Source: CAYRXM01 sp964449465
GTDB lineage: Bacteria > Chloroflexota > Anaerolineae > JAFGEY01
Direction: 5' to 3'
DNA: 64,000 nt
Assembly: GCA_964449465.1 (NCBI GenBank)
Contig: CAYVBK010000005.1
Coordinates: 62,001-126,000, forward strand
In this document: in pieces, positions 39,401 through 47,984 of the stretch
Layout of the letters: every line of letters starts with the position of its first letter
How positions within the stretch are numbered: the stretch's first letter is position 1
Notes under the pieces: model-generated
Database searches by the model: none
What the model saw: the letters and a program-made list of their open reading frames with translations, nothing else
Told to the model about the DNA's origin: nothing
Position numbers and translations under genes: made by a program

Positions 39401-39465
39401 GTCAACAATTTGCCGCGTATCGAGTTGATCCAAGACAGCCTGCTCGCTCCCTGTTCGCTGTTCAT
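36430..39465 (-). CDS. Tandem-Cache HAMP-GAF membrane receptor (1011 aa)
   Basis: 1011 residues. TM1 about 12-35; an unusually large extracytoplasmic region of about 550 residues with two homologous Cache-like repeats (first with YQDVLLIAPDGFVVY and a later FLYIGAPVLD, second with YEDLLLINRDGFVYY and a later AAPVIT); TM2 about 592-622; HAMP about 622-672 (RSQDEVGVLAATFNQM); GAF 688-842; half GAF 845-955; shared tail ending AVVRLG. No output domain. The ATG overlaps the preceding stop in an ATGA junction and has GGAGGCGCAAAG before it. Two stacked sensor units suggest it may sense two ligands or one extended ligand; the sequence does not say which. Confidence 0.92.
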   Translation of the reverse strand: MNSEQGASRLSWINSIRGKLLTFFLLLALVPLIFVGVLALLQAQAALRDAAYARLVSLRGTKKAEIERLAREKLEDTMRMADVTQVLRQNAVTHLESLRESRRAALVRLFQVWRADVLDVSSDPDVVDGLDDLGAAFAAMGVERTRALGAALSSDEKREGDEGRYLDAYRDMGRFFATYASIHGYQDVLLIAPDGFVVYQLQRGELWAADLSSSAYGSTSLGGLYRQLQGALRGDAVIADIFSDADTEQFLYIGAPVLDRDGQSNGILVYQLPWSAVNQIMQSRDGLLSTTEPYLLGRAQDGSVGYRSDRVIKSGKIGEARSSEIADRAFAGETGWDIQLGSTGVMEIVSFAPLDITGLNWVIIITVSLEQVTAPRLEGIEQDFYTRYVQGYGYEDLLLINRDGFVYYTSQRGLDYLSNMVNGPYASSNLGYLVRQVLETGQPGMSDIAPYAPAGGRPAAFVAAPVITQGRVQVVVAARFPADVISELMRLGSDVQRGAEAYLVGSDGRMRSDSLLDPANRSVIASFAGNLEDNGVDTEATRKGMLGQSGEQVIRDYRGRQVLSAWSPVSAFGANWVLVVEQDTDQAFAQINALRNITILIVVLTAVVAVVLGIWGAATVSQPIVAVTGAATLLAAGDYTARVTVRSQDEVGVLAATFNQMAARLRDFVRSLQERTETLFRRDRYLEALSRVARDAALAQDPQVMLERAAVLIAENFGFYHVGLYTLDASREWVELRAASSIGGQRMLADKHRVAMGQGVVGAAAARSEARLMHWGESDRPDDEYRYLSETQTQMVVPLILRGEVIGVLDAHLREAGQADEQELEVLQMLADQLAVALSNVNLLRQAQSALEAERRALGQVSRQAWAQMIRTQASSGYLADLSGIRPLSGGQFEVDESVGGSVLTAPVQVRENQVGTLLLRKQPGSGEWSEQEVALLNDLLAQLDRTLDGAQLYQMVQRRQARERLTSEIVDRVRAADDVEGILRVAIDALGRELNVAEAVVRLGPESRLK

Positions 39466-41144
39466 CTTTGCGCCTCCAGCCGCACCTGCACCTGAGCCAG
39501 GTTCAAAGCCTGACGAATCTCTTGCACGGCGATTTGCAGCACCCTGTCCACGTCCAAAGTCGCGCTCAACTGCGCCGTCACCTCGCCGACAATGCGGTCA
39601 TGGGCGGCGCGCCGCTGCGTCTCATCAAGCAGACGCTGGTTCTCGGCAGCCAGCACCAACTGTTCGGCAATGGCTTGCACCAGGGCCACCTCTCGCTCAC
39701 TCCACGTATGCTGCCCATCTCGTCCCTTGAAACCCAGCGTCCCCAATACCTGGTCGCCTTGACGCAGCGGAATAGTCAAGACGGGCGCAGTCCGATCTTC
39801 CATCTGGTCGGCCCAGGCCTCCGACGGCAAATCGGACGACAGAGGCAGCAACCGGGTGCCTTCTTGTTGATACCCGCTGACCGTCCGACTCTTGAGATAA
39901 GCCATCCAGGCCTGTCCCTGGTACCTTTGTTGAACATCTTGCGCCCGCGACAGTGCCGCCTGCGCCTCGGCAAAGCTGCGGGCATTGTCCCAGGCCACCG
40001 CAATCTGGTCAGCCATCGTTTGCAGCACCGTCACATCATCCCGACTGAACGCATCCAGCAGCCGGCTCTGAATCGTCATTGCACCGACAATTCGCCCGCG
40101 TGAAATCAGCGGCAAGGCCATCTCGGAGCAAGTTTGCGGCAAGAGCGGATTGTTGTAGCGTCGAGATTCTCGTCGCGTATCCAGAGCCACCACAGCCTGT
40201 CGCTGCTGCACACACCGCCCGATCATCGAGTTCAAATCCCCGATCATAAACTTGTGTCCGCGCTCGAGCATCAATCGCCCGGCTTCGCCGATGCCGGCTC
40301 GCAGCACCACCCAACGATTCGGCTCGCCGCTCCATTCGCCGGTTCGGTCAATCAGAAAAAGACCCACATAATACAGGTCAAACTGCTCGCCTACCATCTG
40401 CACCACCTGGCGAACCAATTCATCGGGATCCAGCACCTCGGCCACCATGCTCGACACCCGCGCCGCCGCCGCCAGGCTGCGTGTGCGCGCTGACACACGT
40501 TCTTCCAAAGAAGCCCGAATCTGTTCCAATTCGCGATTGGACACGGCCAGCTCGCGCTCGCGGCGTTGCGCCAGCCGCAGCGCCGCTGCCGCGCGAGCAA
40601 AGGCAATCCACAAAAACAAACCGGTGATACCCATCACCGTGATCCAGGTCATCAGATCCACCATCTCGACATGGGGCGGCATGGTCACGGTCATCAATTC
40701 GCTGATCTCGGCATAATAAAATCCGCCCACGGCCAGCAAACCGCCCAGCCCAAAAAGAATAATGCCGCCGCTGCCCAGCAAGGCCCCGGCAATGGTGGTG
40801 ATCAAGAGATACGAGACGGTGAGCGAGCCGCGCATACCGCGCCCGCTCAGATACAACAACGTCGTGATCACCACCCACAGAACCAGGCACAGAATCAAAC
40901 CGGCCAATCGCACGCGGCCACTCCGCAGCAACCCCATTAACCCGACGATGGCCAGAGACAAAACCACCGCCATGATCACGCTGATCAGCCAGTTCTCGGT
41001 AGAAGCCAATATAAAAGCCACCGTGCCAACCAGCGTCGCCGCCAAAAGAACCAGCAAGATGGTGTGCAGCAGCGCAGCAGTGCGCGTCTCTTGATCATCT
41101 GGAAAAACCGGTGCCGATAGCAGATTTTTCAATTGCACAAGCAT
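39462..41144 (-). CDS. 6TM-GAF membrane receptor (560 aa)
   Basis: 560 residues. A short cytoplasmic lead (APVFPDDQETRTAALL) precedes six TM helices at about 28-181 with very short loops, so a signal is probably sensed within or through the membrane. A coiled coil follows, then GAF at 225-395 (FDLYYVGLFLID, TCSEMALPL), half GAF at 398-505 and the shared tail ending VQVRLEA. The lead peptide is shared with the receptor at 43949-45700 and, more loosely, with the truncated gene at 1-66, so these form one subfamily. GAGGGAAAAG precedes the ATG. A 63-bp spacer with two hairpins separates it from the upstream gene. There is no catalytic domain. Confidence 0.92.
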   Translation of the reverse strand: MLVQLKNLLSAPVFPDDQETRTAALLHTILLVLLAATLVGTVAFILASTENWLISVIMAVVLSLAIVGLMGLLRSGRVRLAGLILCLVLWVVITTLLYLSGRGMRGSLTVSYLLITTIAGALLGSGGIILFGLGGLLAVGGFYYAEISELMTVTMPPHVEMVDLMTWITVMGITGLFLWIAFARAAAALRLAQRRERELAVSNRELEQIRASLEERVSARTRSLAAAARVSSMVAEVLDPDELVRQVVQMVGEQFDLYYVGLFLIDRTGEWSGEPNRWVVLRAGIGEAGRLMLERGHKFMIGDLNSMIGRCVQQRQAVVALDTRRESRRYNNPLLPQTCSEMALPLISRGRIVGAMTIQSRLLDAFSRDDVTVLQTMADQIAVAWDNARSFAEAQAALSRAQDVQQRYQGQAWMAYLKSRTVSGYQQEGTRLLPLSSDLPSEAWADQMEDRTAPVLTIPLRQGDQVLGTLGFKGRDGQHTWSEREVALVQAIAEQLVLAAENQRLLDETQRRAAHDRIVGEVTAQLSATLDVDRVLQIAVQEIRQALNLAQVQVRLEAQR

Positions 41145-41159
41145 AGTCTTTTCCCTCTT

Positions 41160-41205
41160 TGCCGGGCCAACGATGGGCCTGGCACAGCCGGCTATTGCCC
41201 GGCTG
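41160..41205 (-). other. Two back-to-back intercistronic hairpins
   Basis: In the 63-bp gap between two receptor genes there are two adjacent inverted repeats with 7-nt loops. One is a 7-bp perfect stem (CAGCCGG/CCGGCTG, 41185-41205). The other is a 9-bp stem with one mismatch (41160-41184). The sequence after them on the transcribed strand is AAGAGGGAAAAG, with no T-run, so termination in the usual intrinsic way is unlikely. They may stabilise or punctuate the mRNA, or be a partial attenuator. Confidence 0.6.
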
Positions 41206-41207
41206 AC

Positions 41208-43952
41208 CTAACTGACCGACTCTGATGAATCTTGGGGCGCCACCCACTGCACAAAAGACTGCGATGCGCCCAACACGGATGTCATCTCACGCAAGGCGAT
41301 CTGCATCAGATCATCCCAACCCACCGCGCGGCGCATCCGGTCGGTGATTTGCCGCGCAATCTGCTCTTGCGCCGCCCGTCCCTGCGTCTCGTCAATCAAA
41401 CGCTGGTTTTCTGCCGCCAGAGACAACTGCTCGGCCAACGCCTCGATCAGTGACACTTGCTCGGCGCTCCACCGAGACGCGGCCACCTGATCCCGCTCAA
41501 AACCCAACACTCCCACCAGCCGGTTGCCTTCTTTGAGCGGCACCAGCAGCACCGAACGGTCATTGAGCAAAACGGCCGGCCCTTCGGCCAAAACCTGCTG
41601 CACTTCGGGCAATAGCTGACCGCCCAACGGTGTGAGAGCCTGGCCTACCCGCTCATAGCCGGTAGTGGTGCGGACACGCAGATATTCTTCCCACGCCTGA
41701 CCTTGATAGCGCTGCTGAGCCGCCTGAGCGCGCTGCAACGCCGACCGCGATTCGGAGAACAACCGCGCATTTTGCACCGCCACAGCCACCTGATCGGCCA
41801 CATTTTGCAGAGTGGCAATCAGGGTTTCGTCAAAAGCCGATTCCTGATCGCTCTGCACCGTCATCGCCCCGATCACCCGCTGCCCATAGCGCAGCGGCAG
41901 AGCCAACTCGGAGCGCGTGTTGGGCAGCAATGGGTTGTCAAAATGGGCGGCCACATCGCCCTGATGCTGCATCACGCCAGGTCGAGCGGTCGCAATACAC
42001 TGACCGATCATCGAGTTTCCGCCTATAGGCAGCCGCCACCCCTGTGCCAACATCGTCTGCCCGGCCTGACCGGTGGCCGCCCGCAGCGTCGCCTCGCCTT
42101 TTTCTTCATCCACCAGAAAAAGCCCGACATAATACAGAGCAAACTGCTCGCGCACCAATTCGACCACCTCAGGCAGCAAGCGATCAATATCCAGAACCGA
42201 GACAATAGCCTGCGACACCTGGGCGGCGGCCTGCAAGCTGTGGGTGCGCTCATTCACCCGCAGTTCCAGGCTATCAATCATCTCGCGAAGTTGCGCCGTC
42301 ATCGTGTTAAATGCCCGCCCCAATGCGCCAATCTCGTCATCGCGCTCGATTTTGGCTTCCAGATGATGCTCGCCTGCGGCGATGCGCGTGGCCACGGCAG
42401 CCAGGTTGTACAGCGGGTCGGTCAGATTGCGAGAAAACAAGATCGAGGCTATCACGGCCAAGACCACTGCGCCAATGCCAATGCCGACATTGACCAACAG
42501 CGTCCCCCACACCGCCCGATTGATCTCGCTCTGCTCATCTTCTACCAACATCGCCGCGCCAATATCTGGCATCCAACGATACGCACCCAACACGGCCACA
42601 CGACGATAGTCGTTGTATGCGGCAGTTCCGTTCAAGTTGGAATGGGTCGCTTGAAGGATGCCCTCACTTTGCCCATTCAAAATACGGTCGCTATCCCAGG
42701 CCGCCGTCACAAACACGCCTTCCCGGCTGACCAGATAGGTTTGCCCTTTGTCGCTCAGACCAGCCCGCTCGGCCATAATTTGCTCCAGCCGCGACAGATT
42801 GGCCCGCCCCACCAGCACCCCCACTTTTTCGCCGGTCGCATCCGTCACCGGTTCGGCGATCAGCAGCACAAACCCACCCCAAACCGGCTCATCGCTGAAC
42901 GGATGAACATACATCCGCACACTGCCCTGTTGAAAAAACGCGGCTTGATCGTGCAAGGTATTTTCCATCTTTTCATCGGTAGACAGTACCACTTTGCCTT
43001 GCAGGTTGAGCAAGAAAATCTCATCAAAGCGATGCGTCCGCTCGATCTCTTGACGAAAACGCTGCCGCAGACTGCGCTGAGCGTCTCGCGGGTTGGAAAG
43101 CTCGATCCACAGCGACACAATCCGCGCGCGTTGAATATCATAAGCCTCGGTCAACATGGCATCCATATCAAACTGCAAATCACGCAGCCACGATTCAATC
43201 TGCTGTTCCTTGAGAACGTTCAACGATTCCAGTTGATCCAACGCCTGCCGGCGTGCATTGCGCAGCCCCAAATAGATAAAAGAAACATTCAGCAACAGCC
43301 CCATCAAGGCCACCACGCCCACAAAAGCAAACAACATGCGCGTGCGGATAGTGTTGACGCTCTGGTAAAAGTGCCATACCTCGATCAAAATTGCCAGCAC
43401 TGCCACACCGATCAGACCGCCATACAAAACCTGCATGACCACATTGTCTGTCGCATCATAGCGCGGCCAAAATGCCACCTGATCGATGACCAAAGTCGCC
43501 GCGGCCGACACGCTCCCGCCGATCCAGCCCCACATCGCCCGACGGCGCGGCCACAATAAACCCGCCAACCCGCCCCCAATCCCCAGTGCGCCGATGGCAA
43601 AAGAGAGCCACAACCCCTTCAAGAACAACACAAACAGCGGTATCAACCCCATCGCCATCAAAACAATCAGATTGGCAGCCTGTTGCGTCTTGTTGCGGCG
43701 AGCCAGACTTCGACCGATGCCAAACGACGCGGCGCCAACACCGCACAACAGCGCCGGATAGACCAGCAGCCATGTGCCGACCTGCCAGGCCCAAAAAAGA
43801 GAGAGCAGTGCAGAAAAGACAGCAATCAGCACAAACAATGGCGACAACCACTCAATTTGAAGGGCGCAACGTTCTTGCTCAGAAGCGGCCCGACCGGCCT
43901 GCCACCGAACGCGGTTCCAACGCGACACCAAACCCGGTTTTTGTTCGCTCAT
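41208..43952 (-). CDS. 6TM plus Cache-HAMP-GAF hybrid membrane receptor (914 aa)
   Basis: 914 residues combining two input modules. Six TM helices occupy about 34-227, the sixth acting as the anchor for a Cache-like extracytoplasmic domain at about 234-464 (HRFDEIFLLNLQGKVVLS). TM7 is at about 480-510, then HAMP 510-564 (RDDEIGALGRAFNTM), GAF 574-731 (FALYYVGLFLVD, NTRSELALPL), half GAF about 735-850 and the shared tail ending SFVQWV. The tail's VQW instead of VRL is shared with the gene directly upstream, so these two are close paralogues at the C-terminus. The ATGA junction with the upstream gene indicates coupled translation. No output domain. Confidence 0.92.
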   Translation of the reverse strand: MSEQKPGLVSRWNRVRWQAGRAASEQERCALQIEWLSPLFVLIAVFSALLSLFWAWQVGTWLLVYPALLCGVGAASFGIGRSLARRNKTQQAANLIVLMAMGLIPLFVLFLKGLWLSFAIGALGIGGGLAGLLWPRRRAMWGWIGGSVSAAATLVIDQVAFWPRYDATDNVVMQVLYGGLIGVAVLAILIEVWHFYQSVNTIRTRMLFAFVGVVALMGLLLNVSFIYLGLRNARRQALDQLESLNVLKEQQIESWLRDLQFDMDAMLTEAYDIQRARIVSLWIELSNPRDAQRSLRQRFRQEIERTHRFDEIFLLNLQGKVVLSTDEKMENTLHDQAAFFQQGSVRMYVHPFSDEPVWGGFVLLIAEPVTDATGEKVGVLVGRANLSRLEQIMAERAGLSDKGQTYLVSREGVFVTAAWDSDRILNGQSEGILQATHSNLNGTAAYNDYRRVAVLGAYRWMPDIGAAMLVEDEQSEINRAVWGTLLVNVGIGIGAVVLAVIASILFSRNLTDPLYNLAAVATRIAAGEHHLEAKIERDDEIGALGRAFNTMTAQLREMIDSLELRVNERTHSLQAAAQVSQAIVSVLDIDRLLPEVVELVREQFALYYVGLFLVDEEKGEATLRAATGQAGQTMLAQGWRLPIGGNSMIGQCIATARPGVMQHQGDVAAHFDNPLLPNTRSELALPLRYGQRVIGAMTVQSDQESAFDETLIATLQNVADQVAVAVQNARLFSESRSALQRAQAAQQRYQGQAWEEYLRVRTTTGYERVGQALTPLGGQLLPEVQQVLAEGPAVLLNDRSVLLVPLKEGNRLVGVLGFERDQVAASRWSAEQVSLIEALAEQLSLAAENQRLIDETQGRAAQEQIARQITDRMRRAVGWDDLMQIALREMTSVLGASQSFVQWVAPQDSSESVS

Positions 43953-45700
43953 CGCGGCCTACCCTCCTCACCGTCTGATGCACCGGTCAGCAGAATGGAA
44001 CGATCATCCGATACCCACTGCACAAATGCCCGTGATGCGCCCAACACATTTGCCATCTCGTTCACCGCCACCTGCATCAACTCATCCCAGGCCAAGGTCG
44101 CCCGCATCCGGTCGGTGATCTGGCGGGTAAGTTGCTCGCGAGCCGCCCGCCGTTGTGTGGCATCGTAAAGCTGCGCCCCTTCCAACGCCGTGCTCAGTTG
44201 GTCGGTCAATGCTTGCAGCAGACTCATTTCTTCGACCGTCCAGGCTGCGCCATCCGGCTTGCGGCCATCCACCACACCCACCACCTGATCGCGCACCTTG
44301 ATCGGAATCGCCAGAACGCGCGCCGCCCCATCATCCTGGCCCAACACTGTCTGGCCGGACAGAACCGCCTGCTTCATCGGCGGCTCCCAGCTATTAAAAT
44401 AGGCAATCCCTTGCTCGTCGCTGACAAAAGCCAGGTCGGGGCGCGCCTGAAGCAACTCTTGCCAGGCCTGTCGCGCCCGCTCACCCAAGGCGCGCCGTTC
44501 ACCTTCGACGCTGGCCTGCGCCTGATGAAACAACTCGGCATTGTTGATCGCTACCGCCACCTGGTCGGCCAATGCCTGCAGCACCTGCACATCCTCGTCG
44601 CTGAACGCCTGCGGTTCGAGGCTTTGCACATCCAGCACTCCGATCACCTGGCCACGCACACTCAATGGCAATGCCGCCTCTGAGCGCGTGCCGGGCAAAT
44701 CGGGATTGTTAAAGAAAACGCGGTCTACGCCGACATCTTGGACCACGCGAGACTGGCCTCTACCGGCCACATCGCCGACAATCCCTTCCGGGCGCGTGCC
44801 TGTCCCGCCGCCAATCGCCGCCACACGCAGGCGGTGTTTGCGCTCCAACATCCGCCGTCCCCCCTCACTGGATGTGGCCTGGAGCAAAGCCCACTCATGG
44901 GCATCATCCAGCAAGAACAGGCCGACGTGATAAAAGCCAAACTGTCTGCCAATCACATCCACGACCCGATCCAGCAGATTTTGAATATCTTCTTGGGCCG
45001 CAGCCATTTGTGCAGCAATGGCCGTTGTAGCCCCCAAATACCCCGTGCGGCGGGTCAACTCGGCCGTTCGCTCAGCCACCAACGATTCCAGGTTCTTGCG
45101 CTGCTCTTCCAGTTCGGCGGCATAGGCCTGCGCCCGCAACAGGGCATCTCCCAGGCTGCGCAAAGCCATATTCAGCGGCAACACCACCATCGTCAGACCG
45201 ATGGTCAACATCACCCAGCCGGCCAGTTGCGGCGAGGGAAAAATGTTGGGCAGCGGGCTGCCCAACATGGCCGCCACGGTAGCTGCCAGCGGTGCCAGGC
45301 TGCTCAACGCCGCCACGATCACCGCTGCCTGCCGCCCCAAAATGAGACCGGCAATCACCGTCGTGCTGACCATGGCGACCACCGACATGCTGCGCTGATC
45401 GGACAGCACAAAAATGGCACAAACCGGAAGCCACACCCCCACGACAAACAACAGGCCGGCCAGCCGAACTCGACCGCGCTGCATCAACACTTTGGCCGTC
45501 ACACAGATCGCCAGCACCGCCAACACGGCCACACCGCTGCCCAATTTTTGAGCAAAAACAAACACCGTCGCCAGCGCCGCAATCACATCCACCACAAACA
45601 GGCCGATCAGCAGCGGATTAAGCAGCGCAGCCGAGCGCGTCTTGTCCTCATCGTGGCTAAAGACAGGTGCAGCCATAAACTGCTTGATCACATTCCACAT
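43949..45700 (-). CDS. 6TM-GAF membrane receptor (583 aa)
   Basis: 583 residues. The cytoplasmic lead MWNVIKQF, PVFSHDEDKTRSAALL is followed by six TM helices at about 27-177 and a coiled coil. Then GAF at 223-393 (FGFYHVGLFLLD, GTRSEAALPL), half GAF about 400-515 (VRDQVVGVVDGRKP) and the shared tail ending AFVQWV. AAAGGACGCAGAG precedes the ATG at 45700. The lead peptide matches the start of the truncated gene at 1-66. The GAF belongs to the FYHVGLF subtype also found at 47985-49712 and 36430-39465. No catalytic domain. The signal is unknown; absence of an extracytoplasmic domain points to a membrane or intramembrane cue. Confidence 0.92.
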   Translation of the reverse strand: MWNVIKQFMAAPVFSHDEDKTRSAALLNPLLIGLFVVDVIAALATVFVFAQKLGSGVAVLAVLAICVTAKVLMQRGRVRLAGLLFVVGVWLPVCAIFVLSDQRSMSVVAMVSTTVIAGLILGRQAAVIVAALSSLAPLAATVAAMLGSPLPNIFPSPQLAGWVMLTIGLTMVVLPLNMALRSLGDALLRAQAYAAELEEQRKNLESLVAERTAELTRRTGYLGATTAIAAQMAAAQEDIQNLLDRVVDVIGRQFGFYHVGLFLLDDAHEWALLQATSSEGGRRMLERKHRLRVAAIGGGTGTRPEGIVGDVAGRGQSRVVQDVGVDRVFFNNPDLPGTRSEAALPLSVRGQVIGVLDVQSLEPQAFSDEDVQVLQALADQVAVAINNAELFHQAQASVEGERRALGERARQAWQELLQARPDLAFVSDEQGIAYFNSWEPPMKQAVLSGQTVLGQDDGAARVLAIPIKVRDQVVGVVDGRKPDGAAWTVEEMSLLQALTDQLSTALEGAQLYDATQRRAAREQLTRQITDRMRATLAWDELMQVAVNEMANVLGASRAFVQWVSDDRSILLTGASDGEEGRPR

Positions 45701-45724
45701 CTCTGCGTCCTTTCAGGCGACCAA

Positions 45725-47971
45725 TCAGGCGTCGCCGCCATCCTGAACCGGCGCGCCAAGACGCACCACCAGTCGCTCCAACCCCAAAACCTGGCGCATC
45801 TCGTTGGCAGCCGTGCGCAGCATCGTCTCCATATCCAGCGACCGGCGAATCTGCCCGGTCACCTCACCAACTAGCCGCTCGCGGGCCGCGCGGCGCTGCG
45901 AGTCTCGATACAACTGCGCCCCTTCCAGAGCCACATTCAATTGCTCGGTCATGGCTCGCAAGAGATCGATCTCGGCTGCGCTCCATTCGCCGCCGTCGGG
46001 CTTGCGGCCGTCAATTACCCCCACCACCTGGCCGCGCACCTTGATCGGCAAGGCCAGCGTGCTACCATCCTCACCGGGCGCCACCTCGCCGGTGCGCAAA
46101 GCCATGTCCATTTCGGGCCGCCACACCTCGCCGGCCGGCTGCACCTGCTCCCGGTCGCTCATAAAGTTCAAATTGGGCGAAGACAAGAGTAACTGCTGCC
46201 AGGCCTCACGAGTCAACTCACCATAGGCGCGCCGCTCGGCATCCAGACTTTGCTGCGCCTGCTGAAACAGGCGAGCATTGCTGATTGCTGTCGCCACCTG
46301 ATCGGTCATCGTCTGCATGATGCGAATATCATCTTGATCGAACGCCGCCATTCGACTGCTTTGAACGGTGATGGCACCGATCACCTGTCCACGCGCCCGC
46401 AGTGGCAGAGCCATCTCGGAGCGAGTTTCAGGCAGGTAGGGGTTTTCAAAGCGCACCGCCGCCTCACCGACATCGAGTTGAATATCAGCCTGCCCGCTGG
46501 CAACGCACCGCCCAATCATAGACTGACCGCCCACTTCCAACTGCCAGTTCTGTGCCATCATCTGCCGCCCGGCCGTGCCCGTTCCGGCGCGCAAGACGGC
46601 CTGCTTGCCGGCCGCATCCACCAAAAAGAGGCCCACATAGTAGAGGTCGAACCGCTGTCGCACCAACTCGACCACCTGCACCAACAGCACATCCACATCC
46701 ATAATCTCGGTGGTCGCTTGCGAGACCTCAGCTGCCGTCTGAAGCAACGCGGCACGCTGCTGCAATGCCTGGGTGCGCGCCTGCACCCGCTCTTCCAGCG
46801 AAACGCGAATGACTTGCAACTCGTCCAGGCTGCGGGTCAGTTCAGCTTCGGCCTGGCGGCGGCGCAGGACATTAAAGATCAGCACCACCACCACAATGAC
46901 CAATATTCCAAAGCTCATCCCCACAATCCACACCAGTTGAGCATACTCTTCAAAAAAGGAAAAAGGCTTGTTGAGAATAAAGCTGTCTTGAGGCAAAGCC
47001 GATTCAGGAATGTTCCACCGCTTGAGTTGCTCATAGTCAAACATCGGACGAGCAGCCGGCTCTTGTACCACCGGAATATCCTGCGGTCGCTCGCCGTTCA
47101 AAACGCGTACAGCAACCTGCCCCGCCCGCTGCCCCTCGGTTATGCCACTGGTCAGTTGCCCTCCCACGATGCCAAACCCCAGGCTAAAATCCCATGTCGC
47201 ATACACCGGCACCGCGCTGCTTTGCGTCACCGCCAGGGTAAAATCATCATACTCGAAAAAGGCCCCCTCGCCATCGCGGAAAAAGAGGGTCAGCAGCACC
47301 AGACTGCCCGGCTCAAGCTGGCTCAAACGCTGCCGCAGTTCGGCCATAGACACATTTTCCAGATACACAAAGGTCAGGTTGGGATAATTCCCCTCCAACT
47401 GGGCAATCCGCTCATGGATACGCTGTCCGGTGACGGTGATGTCATTCACCACCACAATTTGCCGCGTTTGAGGGTGCAATTTGAGGGCAATATCCAATGT
47501 GCCGGCGACATCAATCAACTCGCTCACACCGGTGAACCGCTCAAACCCGGCCAGGCGGCTTACATCGAAAAAGTTGGCCCCGCAAAAGACCACCGGCGCG
47601 CCAGGAAAGAGATCGTCGGCATACTTGAACAAAAAATTGAGCGCAGCATCATCCGAAGACACCACCAGATTGGGCGGCCTGGCCCCATACTTGGTCTTGT
47701 AAAGGCCATACAATTCTTCCAGGTACGCCGCGCTGTCCAACCGCTTGGTGTCCATATACTCGATCAGCAGTTCGACATTGTTGGCCGGTTCTTTGAGCAC
47801 CGTCTCAAGGCCACGCGTGATGTCATCCGAGAATTTATAGCCTCGATGATACGAATTGATATACAACACCCGTCGGCGCGGGCCACTCTGAGCGGTCGGT
47901 TTTTGAGCCGTCCACACCAACAGCAACGCCGCAATCAAGCCGATGACGGCCCATTTTCGCATCAGCTTCAT
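45725..47971 (-). CDS. ABC_sub_bind-type solute-binding domain fused to TM-GAF receptor (748 aa)
   Basis: 748 residues. A signal peptide or anchor (MRKWAVIGLIAALLLVW) leads into an extracytoplasmic domain at about 30-330 resembling the ABC_sub_bind family (COG2984): RVLYINSYHRGY, VVSSDDAALNFLF, APVVFCGANFF. A single TM at about 344-367 is followed by a coiled coil, GAF at 410-574 (FDLYYVGLFLVD, ETRSEMALPL), half GAF and the shared tail ending LVVRLG. There is no HAMP domain, unlike the Cache receptors. The start at 47971 is set by GGAGGAAGG immediately upstream; the longer in-frame form from 48022 would overlap the neighbour and put 17 residues before the signal peptide. No transporter genes or output domain accompany it. 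Confidence 0.92.
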   Translation of the reverse strand: MKLMRKWAVIGLIAALLLVWTAQKPTAQSGPRRRVLYINSYHRGYKFSDDITRGLETVLKEPANNVELLIEYMDTKRLDSAAYLEELYGLYKTKYGARPPNLVVSSDDAALNFLFKYADDLFPGAPVVFCGANFFDVSRLAGFERFTGVSELIDVAGTLDIALKLHPQTRQIVVVNDITVTGQRIHERIAQLEGNYPNLTFVYLENVSMAELRQRLSQLEPGSLVLLTLFFRDGEGAFFEYDDFTLAVTQSSAVPVYATWDFSLGFGIVGGQLTSGITEGQRAGQVAVRVLNGERPQDIPVVQEPAARPMFDYEQLKRWNIPESALPQDSFILNKPFSFFEEYAQLVWIVGMSFGILVIVVVVLIFNVLRRRQAEAELTRSLDELQVIRVSLEERVQARTQALQQRAALLQTAAEVSQATTEIMDVDVLLVQVVELVRQRFDLYYVGLFLVDAAGKQAVLRAGTGTAGRQMMAQNWQLEVGGQSMIGRCVASGQADIQLDVGEAAVRFENPYLPETRSEMALPLRARGQVIGAITVQSSRMAAFDQDDIRIMQTMTDQVATAISNARLFQQAQQSLDAERRAYGELTREAWQQLLLSSPNLNFMSDREQVQPAGEVWRPEMDMALRTGEVAPGEDGSTLALPIKVRGQVVGVIDGRKPDGGEWSAAEIDLLRAMTEQLNVALEGAQLYRDSQRRAARERLVGEVTGQIRRSLDMETMLRTAANEMRQVLGLERLVVRLGAPVQDGGDA

Positions 47972-47984
47972 ACCCCTTCCTCCA

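Noticed and set aside
41703..43559. 618-codon open frame on the plus strand
   Set aside because: Antisense to the 914-aa receptor, whose TM, Cache, HAMP and GAF domains are clear. The plus-strand product has no recognisable features.
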